Of a stretch of 64,000 nt of DNA, positions 36,026-43,746 are shown in pieces. This stretch comes from Paenibacillus sp. MBLB1832 (GTDB lineage: Bacteria > Bacillota > Bacilli > Paenibacillales > NBRC-103111), in contig NZ_CP130319.1 in NCBI RefSeq assembly GCF_032271945.1, positions 2,747,001 to 2,811,000 on the forward strand, in the 5' to 3' direction. How positions within the stretch are numbered: the stretch's first letter is position 1; each line of letters opens with the position of its first letter. Position numbers and translations under genes: made by a program. The notes below the pieces were generated by a model. The model made no database searches and was not told where the DNA came from. It worked only from the letters and a program-made list of their open reading frames with translations.

Positions 36026-37681
36026 TCACCAAGTAATGGTATAGCTCGTTCCTGCTGTAGGCGTCGTCCATGTATTGTTGGCTCCAGGCTCCCAGCTTTT
36101 AAGATTGCCTCCGCTATCCTTAATGATTGCTTTGAATTCATAATAGCGGGAAGCTCCGATGTAAGCTGTACCTCGCCAATCTGCCGTGGAGCTGCTGTAC
36201 GTCAGCTTGAGCGGATAAAGGCCAGTTGTCCAGTTGCTCATTTCCCAACGGCTTCCCGAAATATATACGTTGTCCCCCGTTGCAGTAGGCGCGTTCTTCA
36301 CAATAAACGTGACTTGAATCGGAGTCATTGCAATCGCATCCCGGTAATAATCCAACATGCTGGTCTTTGAGCCATCGGCATTGACGAGGTTTGCCATGCG
36401 AAGGAGGGTGAAACCGCCGAAATTGTAGTTGAACAGCATTTCTGCCACATTTTGATAGCCGCTTCCGTCGGTGATCGGCAATGCATTCTCTCCATTGATG
36501 CGAATACCCTTCTGGTTCGCCAGGTTCGCTACTTGAATGACTAACGATTTAGGGGCGGAATAGTAAGGGCTTGTATTAGCTTGGCTGTCGGTCATTTCCA
36601 AACAGGTAAAAGTCAAATCTAGATTTGATGTCTTAAACTGGTCTAAGAGCGTGCTATAGTTGTAGTATCCTGCCCCATATTCAGCCCCATGCGGCATGGA
36701 AGGGTTGTTCATCAGCCAATGAATTCCGGCCACCTTTGCACCGATTGGAACACCGAATACGGAATCGAAACGGCTGTGAGCTTTAGAAGCAATGGCGCTC
36801 AGATGTTTCACCAACACACCTTGATACCAATTCATGAAGTCCTTACCATACGTGGATTTTACGCCGTTGATGAAAAAATTATCCCCATCGCTTGGCGGAT
36901 TTACTTGAGAGAAAGCAGTTAGGCTCGTTCCCCAAGCGCTGTTGAGAGCTGAGATGGTGCCGTATTTAGATTGCATGCTATTCCGGAAATCTTGCTTTGC
37001 CGTATCCGTGTACGCTTGCAGCTTGCCACGCCCTGGGTAGCTCCAGCCGTCCGCCGCATTATAGGATGGGAAACGCAGCTCACCCGCAGGGCCTCCAGAG
37101 AGGTAGATTTTGGAGATAATATCTTTGTAAGAGCTGAAATTCGATGCAAACGAGGCAAAGAGCTCATCATATTGCGTCGATGTGCCTGTCCACCAAGGAG
37201 ACAATGTTTCGTTATTGTAATAGCCGGTTTCACTGCGCATCGTCATCTGATCTTGCGTGCCCTTGTTCCATAGCCAGGAAGGAAGTTTAATATTGCAATC
37301 ATCACCGACGTTGCCTCCGCATTGATGCGTGGAGATAATCGGAATCCACTTCAGCCCCGAAGCGCGCACCGTATCGGCATAAGTTTTGTAGTACGACCAG
37401 TCAAATACGTTGTCGCCGCCATTCTCAACATCACCCCACCAGACGTCGGTTGTGAGGGCATAAACATTGTTATTCTTAAGTGTCGTCAGTTGGTTGCGGA
37501 ATGCATTCCAATCCGTTATCTTGGTAAGCGGAGCCATCACATAAGCTTTGTAATCACTGCGGATGCTGGATGCATCGGCTTGAGTTGCCGGTAAGACGAT
37601 GGAAGCTGCAAGAATAACAGTGAGCGGTGCAGCTGCATACTTACGAATTCGGTTAACACATGATCGCATAACTTGAAACAT
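36026..37681 (-). CDS. Secreted beta-amylase (GH14) with CBM20
   Basis: The 551-residue protein has a signal peptide ending near TQADAS. The GH14 catalytic domain (about 40-450) shows LTTDVWWGDVENGGDNVFDW, the general acid Glu201 in GGPAGELRFPSY and the general base Glu398 in RINGENALP, spaced as in Bacillus cereus beta-amylase. A starch-binding CBM20 domain (about 455-551) has NVYISGSRWEMSNW and SWEPGANNTWTTP. It releases maltose from the non-reducing ends of starch outside the cell. A ribosome binding site AAGGAGG precedes the start. Two cre-like palindromes lie between promoter and gene. Confidence 0.95.
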   Translation of the reverse strand: MFQVMRSCVNRIRKYAAAPLTVILAASIVLPATQADASSIRSDYKAYVMAPLTKITDWNAFRNQLTTLKNNNVYALTTDVWWGDVENGGDNVFDWSYYKTYADTVRASGLKWIPIISTHQCGGNVGDDCNIKLPSWLWNKGTQDQMTMRSETGYYNNETLSPWWTGTSTQYDELFASFASNFSSYKDIISKIYLSGGPAGELRFPSYNAADGWSYPGRGKLQAYTDTAKQDFRNSMQSKYGTISALNSAWGTSLTAFSQVNPPSDGDNFFINGVKSTYGKDFMNWYQGVLVKHLSAIASKAHSRFDSVFGVPIGAKVAGIHWLMNNPSMPHGAEYGAGYYNYSTLLDQFKTSNLDLTFTCLEMTDSQANTSPYYSAPKSLVIQVANLANQKGIRINGENALPITDGSGYQNVAEMLFNYNFGGFTLLRMANLVNADGSKTSMLDYYRDAIAMTPIQVTFIVKNAPTATGDNVYISGSRWEMSNWTTGLYPLKLTYSSSTADWRGTAYIGASRYYEFKAIIKDSGGNLKSWEPGANNTWTTPTAGTSYTITW

Positions 37682-37730
37682 GAACTAATACCTCCTTAAG
37701 ATTTGGGGAATTCGAACCTTTTTCTTCAAA

Positions 37731-37775
37731 GCAAACGTTTGCACAAATTTGAAAACGTTTACTAAAACGATTATA
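37731..37775 (-). promoter_or_regulatory. Beta-amylase promoter with cre-like operators
   Basis: On the minus strand TATAAT (37775-37770) is a consensus -10, without a clear -35. Just downstream lie TTGAAAACGTTTACTA (37749-37764), a CcpA cre match with one deviation, and GCAAACGTTTGC (37731-37742), a perfect palindrome of the LacI/CcpA type. Their position at and after the start of transcription fits catabolite repression or a LacI-type maltose regulator. Confidence 0.6.
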
Positions 37776-37861
37776 AGAAATCAACCCATCTAGTGACGAT
37801 GGAAATTATTGTTATGAATGGTGGAATATATTGTCTAATTTTTGCTCTACAAAAAATTCAA

Positions 37862-37888
37862 AAGGCAGCAACCCATTTGGTTGCTGCT
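37862..37888 (-). terminator. Terminator of the downstream dioxygenase gene
   Basis: A nine-base stem GCAGCAACC (37864-37872)/GGTTGCTGC (37878-37886) is followed on the minus strand by CTTTTGAATTTTTT. Confidence 0.75.
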
Positions 37889-37939
37889 CTTTGCCTTGGA
37901 ACAGAAAAAACAATGTGGTTTGACGGGTTCATATAACTG

Positions 37940-38788
37940 TTATAGATCGTCCCGATGCTTGCTGTATAACAGTGGAAAATTTGGTCCATCGAACGGTTGG
38001 CCTTCGGCAGGCCAAGGTCCCAGCAAAGGTATATTCGGATGCCACTGGATTCCCGAGCGATAGCAGGTTCCGTCAGGCATCAGATGTGCGACGATAGACA
38101 ATCGGTCCTGATTGGTCAGATTAGGGCCTGATCCATGGAAGGTAAGGGAATGGTGGAAGCTCGCATGCCCTGCCTTAAGAATCGTGGGTACCTCGGACCA
38201 ACGGTGCTCGTTACTTGCATATTTGTTTTTCAAGGCATCCATATCCTGATCGAAGAAGGTGTTACTATCAGGAATTAACCCCCAATGATGAGATTCTTCA
38301 ATCGTTTTCATTCCGCCATTCGTCAAATCCGTATCTTGTAGTGCGATCCATACAGTTACCATATTGGTGGTGCTGGCACATTGCCAATAGCCGTAGTCTT
38401 GGTGCCAGCCGACATTACCTAAGGCAGTCTCTTGTTCACCGGCCCCAGGCTTCAGAATGACTTGATCATGCCATAATCGCACACCGTCACATTCCATGAG
38501 GAAAGCAGCTATCCTCCCGAGTTCCTTGCTAGTCACGACCTGGCGTATCGTTTCATTGACAAGCCACCCATTGTCCTTCTTTCTAATTTTCAACGGATCC
38601 TTGGAAGGACTCCAGGATCCTCCAACAGGATAGCCATGGCTATCATATTCATTTGACCACACTCGGTCATGGGCTTGGCGTAATGCGATAATCTGTTCGT
38701 CGGTTAACAGCTTAGGGGAGATCCAATAGCCCTTGTCCCGATAAAAGTGAAGATCATCGTTCGTCATGGTCGTAGTAATGATGGACAT
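37940..38788 (-). CDS. Phytanoyl-CoA dioxygenase (PhyH) family protein
   Basis: The 282-residue protein has LHFYRDKGYWISPKLLTDEQ at the start, the iron-binding HxD in GWHQDYGYWQ, MVTVWIALQDTDLTNGGM, and the distal His in TFHGSGPNLTNQDRLSIVAH with the 2-oxoglutarate Arg. It is a probable Fe(II)/2-oxoglutarate hydroxylase with unknown substrate. Compared with the PhyH protein at 30763 it is a different subtype (longer C-terminal tail, HQD rather than HYD). It is divergent from the AraC gene at 38902 across 113 bp that include a CTACATGTAG palindrome (38814-38823). Confidence 0.88.
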   Translation of the reverse strand: MSIITTTMTNDDLHFYRDKGYWISPKLLTDEQIIALRQAHDRVWSNEYDSHGYPVGGSWSPSKDPLKIRKKDNGWLVNETIRQVVTSKELGRIAAFLMECDGVRLWHDQVILKPGAGEQETALGNVGWHQDYGYWQCASTTNMVTVWIALQDTDLTNGGMKTIEESHHWGLIPDSNTFFDQDMDALKNKYASNEHRWSEVPTILKAGHASFHHSLTFHGSGPNLTNQDRLSIVAHLMPDGTCYRSGIQWHPNIPLLGPWPAEGQPFDGPNFPLLYSKHRDDL

Positions 38789-38901
38789 CTACTCATTTCC
38801 TCCTTATTTTGATCTACATGTAGCTTATCTCAAAGCACAGTCTTTGACGTCCATTTCACTAAGTGATAGAATTTGAAACAAAAAAACAGAAAGGAGAACA
38901 A

Positions 38902-39774
38902 ATGAACCGTTGGACGTATAGGGGAGGCGACGTCCTTCCAGAGATTAAGTTAGTCGGATATGATGACCTTACCGAAGCGATCAGACTCAAGGAGCATAGT
39001 CATGAGGGTGCCTTTGAATTCGTCTGGATGGAGCGGGGAAGAGCAGCCTGGCAAGTAGAGGAGCAAGTCTACGGGACAGGAGCTGGGGAGGTATTCATTA
39101 CCAAGCCTGATGAGATACATAAGGGACGATATGACATTATCGAGCCTAGTCGGTTCTGGTGGCTCATCCTGGAGGCTCCAGCACTCCATTACCCTACGAG
39201 ATGGTGGCTCCAGCCAGACGAGTCGGAAATAGCCTCCTTCATTAATGAGATGTGGGCGTTGCCCAGAGTGATTAACGTAGGTTCGGAGGCAGGGGTCATC
39301 TTTCGTCGCATGCGTCAAGCGATAGAGCAAGGAGGCCCGCTCACTCGGATGAAGACATGCACCGCCGTCCTGGAGCTAATATTGCTTTTGATTCGTAGCA
39401 GAGACCATGTGAACGATGACACATCGGTGACAGCTGATCTTATCGACGAGCTCTGCTGTCGTATGGCCCACAGTCTGCATGAACCGTTGTCCGTTCCGGA
39501 GATGGTGCGGCATATGGGTCTGAGTGAAGCTCATTTCTTCCGAGTTTTTCAGGAGCACACCGGATTTACACCATGGGACTATATGAATAATTTACGTATA
39601 GAGGAAGCCTGCCGTCTGCTAGAGACAACGAACTTTAGAATTACTGAGATCGCGATGGAGCTCGGATTTGCGACAAGTCAGCATTTTGCTACCAGCTTCA
39701 AACGCAGAAAGCTGAGAACACCAACGCAGTGGCGTCAGGAAAAGTGGGTGGGGGGAAGAAGGTCAGGAATATAG
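38902..39774 (+). CDS. AraC-family transcriptional regulator
   Basis: The 290-residue protein has an N-terminal cupin (about 20-100: LKEHSHEGAFEFVWMERGRA, GEVFITKPDEIHKGR). The C-terminal HTH (about 190-285) contains MVRHMGLSEAHFFRVFQEHT and EIAMELGFATSQHFATSFKR, ending TPTQWRQEKW. ATG 38902 has AAGGAG eight bases upstream; an in-frame start at 38863 lacks one. It is divergent from a PhyH gene and 108 bp upstream of the SGNH hydrolase, both likely targets. Confidence 0.9.
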   Translation: MNRWTYRGGDVLPEIKLVGYDDLTEAIRLKEHSHEGAFEFVWMERGRAAWQVEEQVYGTGAGEVFITKPDEIHKGRYDIIEPSRFWWLILEAPALHYPTRWWLQPDESEIASFINEMWALPRVINVGSEAGVIFRRMRQAIEQGGPLTRMKTCTAVLELILLLIRSRDHVNDDTSVTADLIDELCCRMAHSLHEPLSVPEMVRHMGLSEAHFFRVFQEHTGFTPWDYMNNLRIEEACRLLETTNFRITEIAMELGFATSQHFATSFKRRKLRTPTQWRQEKWVGGRRSGI

Positions 39775-39882
39775 ATACGAAGGGTAGACTTCCGAAGTCT
39801 GATTAAGTATAGTATATCCGAACCTTCCATGTTGGAGGCTCAGTAAGCAGGGCTTAATCATGTTACTTTAGGGGGAGCTTCG

Positions 39883-40923
39883 ATGATTTATGGGCAAGTC
39901 GAATTGCATAATGTAGCTGAAGCCATACGAGTGCCGGGTAGAGAGGGCGTGCTTCTGCAACGGGTTCCCGAAGATGTTCGGATTCGTACGCGGGAGGCTA
40001 CGCAAATGAAATGCCGTGAAGCGGCAGGCTGTGAGATACGATTCGTCAGTGATTGGAATCCGGTCAAGGTGACACTGGTGAGCTACAGCGGGCCAACACG
40101 TGTGTACTATCACTGTGGAGATTTTGCCGTGCGCAGCTACACGGTCGGTAAAGAACCGGTTACCATAGAACTGACTCCGCCTACTCCTGCATTTTTGCAG
40201 AGTCCTGACTTTCCTGTGACGAAGTTGTCGCTAAGGTTTGATCCGAAAGTGATGCGTCTAGTAAGCGGGGGAGGCGAACTGCATTTGCTCGATGTGGATG
40301 GAGTCTCTGTCAGGCCGCCGAAGCCGGAAGAATTGCCTGCACTTCGTTATCTCGCCTATGGGACTTCCATTACACAGGGCGAATCGGCTACCCAGCCGGA
40401 TTTGACCTATGTTCGTCAGACAGGGTGGCGCATCGGGGCGGATGTCATGAATCTCGGCATGGCGGGGACTGCCTATTGTGAGCCCGCCTTGGCGGAGTAC
40501 ATGGCTTCCTTACAGGATTGGGACATCGCCTCGATTTGCGCATCTGTCAATATGCTGAACCAGGGCGTCTCAGTGGAAGATTTTGAGCTGGCTGCTGGCA
40601 ATATGGTCCAGTCTATTGCCTCCGCGCATCCTACCAAACCCATTGTCTGCATTGGGATATTTCCGTCTTTTCTGGACCTGAACTACCGCTGGCCGGAGCG
40701 TAATCCAGTTTCGACCCCAGATGAATACCGCACGGCTCTGAAAAGAATTGCTGGAGTTGAAGCACATAAGGGACGCAATGTGCACTATGTAGATGGTCGG
40801 GATTTGCTTCAATCCATGAAAGGTTTATCCAGTGACATCCTGCACCCAGGAGATCACGGCATGATTGAAATTGGGTATAATCTCGCCAAGTTTATGGAGC
40901 CGCTGCTAGCCCGGTTAAAATAA
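39883..40923 (+). CDS. SGNH/GDSL-type carbohydrate esterase
   Basis: The 346-residue protein has an N-terminal beta-sandwich domain (about 1-140) and a C-terminal SGNH hydrolase domain. Block I is AYGTSITQGESAT (nucleophile Ser), block II is NLGMAGTAYCEP (Gly), block III is SVNMLNQG (Asn), and block V is SSDILHPGDHG (Asp and His). No signal peptide is seen. This two-domain layout occurs in carbohydrate acetylesterases, so deacetylation of an imported sugar is plausible. A GGGGGAG ribosome binding site precedes the start. A terminator follows at 40934. Confidence 0.82.
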   Translation: MIYGQVELHNVAEAIRVPGREGVLLQRVPEDVRIRTREATQMKCREAAGCEIRFVSDWNPVKVTLVSYSGPTRVYYHCGDFAVRSYTVGKEPVTIELTPPTPAFLQSPDFPVTKLSLRFDPKVMRLVSGGGELHLLDVDGVSVRPPKPEELPALRYLAYGTSITQGESATQPDLTYVRQTGWRIGADVMNLGMAGTAYCEPALAEYMASLQDWDIASICASVNMLNQGVSVEDFELAAGNMVQSIASAHPTKPIVCIGIFPSFLDLNYRWPERNPVSTPDEYRTALKRIAGVEAHKGRNVHYVDGRDLLQSMKGLSSDILHPGDHGMIEIGYNLAKFMEPLLARLK

Positions 40924-40933
40924 ATGAAAATTA

Positions 40934-40970
40934 GGGTATGTTTTCTCTGGAAACAGAGGACATACCCTTT
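40934..40970. terminator. Terminator after the SGNH gene
   Basis: Outer arms GGGTATGT (40934-40941)/ACATACCC (40960-40967) with inner TCTCTG-GAAA-CAGAGG form a long hairpin, followed by TTTTC. Confidence 0.8.
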
Positions 40971-40993
40971 TCATATGTAAATCGGCGACTGGT

Positions 40994-41140
40994 TTATTTA
41001 TTTTCTTGCAGCTGTCTGAACTGCATAGGTGTATGTCCTGTATAAGCATGAAAATGTTTGGTGAAATAGCTGGGTGACATATAGCCGATTTGATCAGCAA
41101 TATTATCGCTCTTTCTGTCGAAAGAAAATAAAGACTAGGG
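40994..41140 (-). pseudogene. C-terminal remnant of an AraC-family regulator
   Basis: On the minus strand the frame reads NIADQIGYMSPSYFTKHFHA, YTGHTPMQFRQLQENK and stops at 40994-40996. This is the second helix-turn-helix of an AraC protein. Upstream the homology stops within about 10 residues. A different minus-strand frame at 41217-41402 might be a piece of the same gene. Confidence 0.65.
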
Positions 41141-41639
41141 AAAAAAGATGTAGACTGAGGAAAAAGTATTAGACTCACGCGGCAGTGTTAAACTCCCTCG
41201 GTAAAATCTAATTCTCTCACGCAAGCTCGTCTATTCGCAGGATTTCATCCTTTAGATTTCGAAGATGAATAAAGGTTACCGAGATAATATTAGAATGTTT
41301 CGTTAAAAAGGCATGCGGGAACAGAGGTGAGTTTGAATCACCCAATTCATTCCAAATGCTGCACGTATTCTCCCCGGTGCCCTTAGCGATTTTCACTCCC
41401 ATGTCTCAACGGGTCATTTCCCTTACAATCTTTCGTCATATCTATCTAAGGGGTGGAGGTCGGTCTTTCTAACGGAATGGGTCGGAGCCCGTTTGTTCAA
41501 TGTATTCCTGCGAAAAGCAGGAGATTACATCAGTAATCTTAACTTTTCAACCGAGGATGAGAATGACGGAACCATATATCCTGATCATCCCGCCAATACT
41601 CCTGCACGCGTCATGTTTAACAGAACATCAGTGTGAAGT
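41141..41639. other. Decayed region without an intact gene
   Basis: A 61-codon minus-strand frame (41217-41402, MGVKIAKGTGENTCSIWNEL...) is not recognised. A + strand frame ending near 41638 reads NFSTEDENDGTIYPDHPANT. Near 41110-41220 a GACT...AGG-type sequence recurs loosely several times. I see no functional feature. Confidence 0.3.
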
Positions 41640-42290
41640 ACAGGTAGATTCGACAGAGCGAAGGCTGTAGCTATTCGAATAAAAAAGGTATGCCAACGGA
41701 TATGTCGCGCGGCTGAAAAACTGGATATGGTGAGAATTTTCGCAATGAAGCGGCATGACGAACTTCGAATGTAAGGTCTAAAGTTAGAGCATGCAGAAAC
41801 GTATGTACCGTCAAACGATGGGGTGGAGAGGCGTAAAGTAAGACTTTTCTCTATGAAATACGCTATGCCGAACTATGGCGGATCATCTCACAGGCTAGAG
41901 GGCGCACCTAAGTTCGAAAAGATAGCTAGGCTGTAAGTACTTGGAAAGTAAGGGACGTTGCAAAGAAAGATCAGCTAACAATGAGATATTTTCGCGTCTC
42001 TATGAAATCGTCACATCCAGAGACAACATCTTGTTAGCTACCTTACGATAAAGTCCAATAAAGGATCAAAGTCACCAGGTACAGATGGACTAACCAATCA
42101 GTGAGTGAAATCCAAAACAGACTGAAAAATTATTGTCCCAAGAATGTCAGACGGAAGCTTATCGAAAAAGATAACGGTAAAATGAGACCGCTTGGCGCCC
42201 CATGCATCCTCGACCGCATCATCCAACAGTGCTTCAAGTAAGTCCTTGAGCCCATAACTGAAGCCCAATGCTAGCATTAGTTACACACAG
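41640..42290 (+). mobile_element. Group II intron remnant with a degenerate reverse transcriptase
   Basis: From about 41980 scattered frames encode NEIFSRLYEIVTSRDNILLA, then in shifted frames SNKGSKSPGTDGL-like, KLIEKDNGKMRPLG and PCILDRIIQQCFK before stops. These are the RT0-RT2 motifs of group II intron LtrA-type proteins. The ~330 nt before it have no coding potential and include GGTGAGAATTTTCGCAATGA and ACTATGGCGGATCATCTCAC, reminiscent of the ribozyme 5' domains. Most of the reverse transcriptase and domains V-VI are absent. Many stops and frameshifts show long decay. Confidence 0.6.
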
Positions 42291-42308
42291 TATATAGTCA
42301 AATTATGA

Positions 42309-42478
42309 ATGAACAAGTCGATCGAGCTTTTGAGTGATCGGAACAATAAGGTGTATGAGGTTGCCTATGCGTTCGGCTATGAATATGCTCATTTGCTAAA
42401 GTTTTTAAGAAGTATTACAAGTTTTCTCCGACTGAGTACCGCCATTCCTTAGAAGGATTAGTAAGTTTGATGAGTTAA
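42309..42478 (+). pseudogene. C-terminal remnant of an AraC/YesN-type regulator (frameshifted)
   Basis: The frame from 42309 gives MNKSIELLSDRNNKVYEVAY and AFGYEYAHLL; after a one-base slip it continues KVFKKYYKFSPTEYRHS and ends TAA 42476-42478. It is the last helix-turn-helix of an AraC-type DNA-binding domain. The gene upstream is replaced by group II intron debris. Confidence 0.65.
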
Positions 42479-42516
42479 GGATAGCCAAGCAAGGCAATTG
42501 AATTATAATTTCCGTG

Positions 42517-42545
42517 TTGACAAGTAGGATTAGTACGAATAAACT
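42517..42545 (+). promoter_or_regulatory. Strong sigma-A promoter of the dehydrogenase gene
   Basis: TTGACA (42517-42522), a 17-bp spacer and TAAACT (42540-42545) make a near-consensus promoter. Transcription would start near 42552, upstream of a terminator-like hairpin, so the gene may be controlled by attenuation. Confidence 0.7.
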
Positions 42546-42585
42546 AAGAGAGATATGAAAAAAAACGATGCCGATCAGTTCACTG

Positions 42586-42631
42586 AAGGTCCTCACATCC
42601 TGCGTTAAAGGATTTGAAGGGCCTTTTTTTG
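42586..42631 (+). terminator. Leader terminator/attenuator before the dehydrogenase gene
   Basis: Arms AAGGTCCT (42586-42593)/AGGGCCTT (42618-42625) with an inner ATCCT/AGGAT pair are followed by a T-run. The hairpin lies between the promoter at 42517 and the TTG start at 42676, so transcripts must pass it. Confidence 0.65.
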
Positions 42632-42675
42632 TTTTGCTTCTGGTTGATCGAAAGAAAGGGAAAGGAGCAGTTTAA

Positions 42676-43581
42676 TTGAAACGAACCATAGACAACTCGG
42701 TAATTGGTTTTATAGGTACGGGGGTAATGGGACTGAGTATGGCTGGTCATTTACTCAAAAATGGGTTTTCGCTTCATGTCTACAGTCGAACAAAAGCGAA
42801 AGCTGAATCGCTTATTCAACAGGGAGCCATCTGGCATGATTCACCAGCTTCGTTAGCGCAAGCAGCCGATGTGATTTTGACAATGGTAGGCTATCCGAAA
42901 GACGTTGAGGATGTGTATCTGGGTGAGCACGGAGTTATCCATCACGTCCGACCCGGCAGCCTACTCATTGATCTGACAACCTCAATTCCAGCTCTAGCTA
43001 AGGAAATTGAACGCAAAGCACTAGAGCGTGAGCTTCAATTTCTGGATGCTCCTGTATCCGGAGGGGATATCGGAGCGAGAGAAGCTCGACTGTCCATCAT
43101 GGTTGGAGGCAGCGAGGAAGCTTTTGAGAATGCAGTCCCTGTACTGGAAGTGATTGGCACGACAATTGTTCATCAAGGACCTTCCGGATCCGGACAATAT
43201 ACCAAGATGTGTAATCAAATCGCCATCGCTGCCAAAATGGTTGGCGTATGCGAATCGATAAAATACGCAGAAGCGTCTGGGCTGGATCCAGCTACTGTGC
43301 TTCGCAGCATCGAATTTGGCGCGGCCGGCAGCTGGACGCTGAGCAATCTCGCTCCAAGGATCATCCAAGAGGATTATGCGCCAGGATTTTATGTCAAACA
43401 TTTTATTAAAGATATGCAAATCGCTTTGGATTCCTCGAAAGAGTTGGGATTGAAGCTGCCAGGATTGTCGCTCGCGCGGGCTTTATACGAACAGCTTGCT
43501 GAGATAGGTGAAGAAAATAGCGGCACACATGCACTTTATAAAGTATATCAGTACAACCAAGTGCCGGTTCTGAACGCGTAA
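42676..43581 (+). CDS. Beta-hydroxyacid dehydrogenase (3-hydroxyisobutyrate dehydrogenase-like)
   Basis: The 301-residue protein has the Rossmann start IGFIGTGVMGLSMAGHLL-like (about 10-28), the substrate-binding DAPVSGGDIGARE (about 120-132), the catalytic Lys in GSGQYTKMCNQI (about 176) and the all-alpha C-terminal domain. The hydroxy acid oxidised cannot be told; family members include tartronate semialdehyde reductase and 3-hydroxyisobutyrate dehydrogenase. NAD versus NADP is uncertain, though YSRTKAKAE after strand 2 (Arg) suggests NADP. The start is TTG 42676, nine bases after AAAGGAG. A strong promoter and attenuator lie upstream. Confidence 0.85.
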   Translation: MKRTIDNSVIGFIGTGVMGLSMAGHLLKNGFSLHVYSRTKAKAESLIQQGAIWHDSPASLAQAADVILTMVGYPKDVEDVYLGEHGVIHHVRPGSLLIDLTTSIPALAKEIERKALERELQFLDAPVSGGDIGAREARLSIMVGGSEEAFENAVPVLEVIGTTIVHQGPSGSGQYTKMCNQIAIAAKMVGVCESIKYAEASGLDPATVLRSIEFGAAGSWTLSNLAPRIIQEDYAPGFYVKHFIKDMQIALDSSKELGLKLPGLSLARALYEQLAEIGEENSGTHALYKVYQYNQVPVLNA

Positions 43582-43627
43582 GACGCTTTCTGGGTAGGGA
43601 CTGAGCAGAAATCCAACTGAATAATTG

Positions 43628-43720
43628 GTTGACCGGAACACCGGAGACACGAAACCTGCATTTGACGAGCGGGCTGCGATGTCTTTTTTTTGTGCCGACT
43701 TTGGTAGTAAATCTAACTAA
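43628..43720 (+). promoter_or_regulatory. Leader element L2: hairpin, terminator and palindrome before the GGT gene
   Basis: GTTGAC leads into a CCGG-AACA-CCGG hairpin (43633-43644), then GAGACACGA, a terminator (AGACA 43645-43649 with TGTCT 43680-43684, inner CCTGC/GCGGG, T8), and the operator-like TTTGGTAGTAAATCTAACTA (43700-43719). The same succession recurs at 47663-47745 with compensating changes in the first hairpin. The start codon of the gene is 47 bases after the operator begins. Confidence 0.6.
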
Positions 43721-43746
43721 GTTAAAAAGAAGGAGTGATTTCTAGA

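Noticed and set aside
41217..41402. Possible gene of 61 codons
   Set aside because: No recognisable domain or ribosome binding site in a decayed region; mentioned only as possible debris.
42552..42631. T-box or other known riboswitch before the dehydrogenase
   Set aside because: No specifier-loop or AGGGTGG-type T-box signature and no other known motif; only a terminator is supported.
43628..43720. BglG/LicT-type antiterminator (RAT) site
   Set aside because: The hairpin sequence does not resemble RAT sites and no BglG-family gene is in the window.
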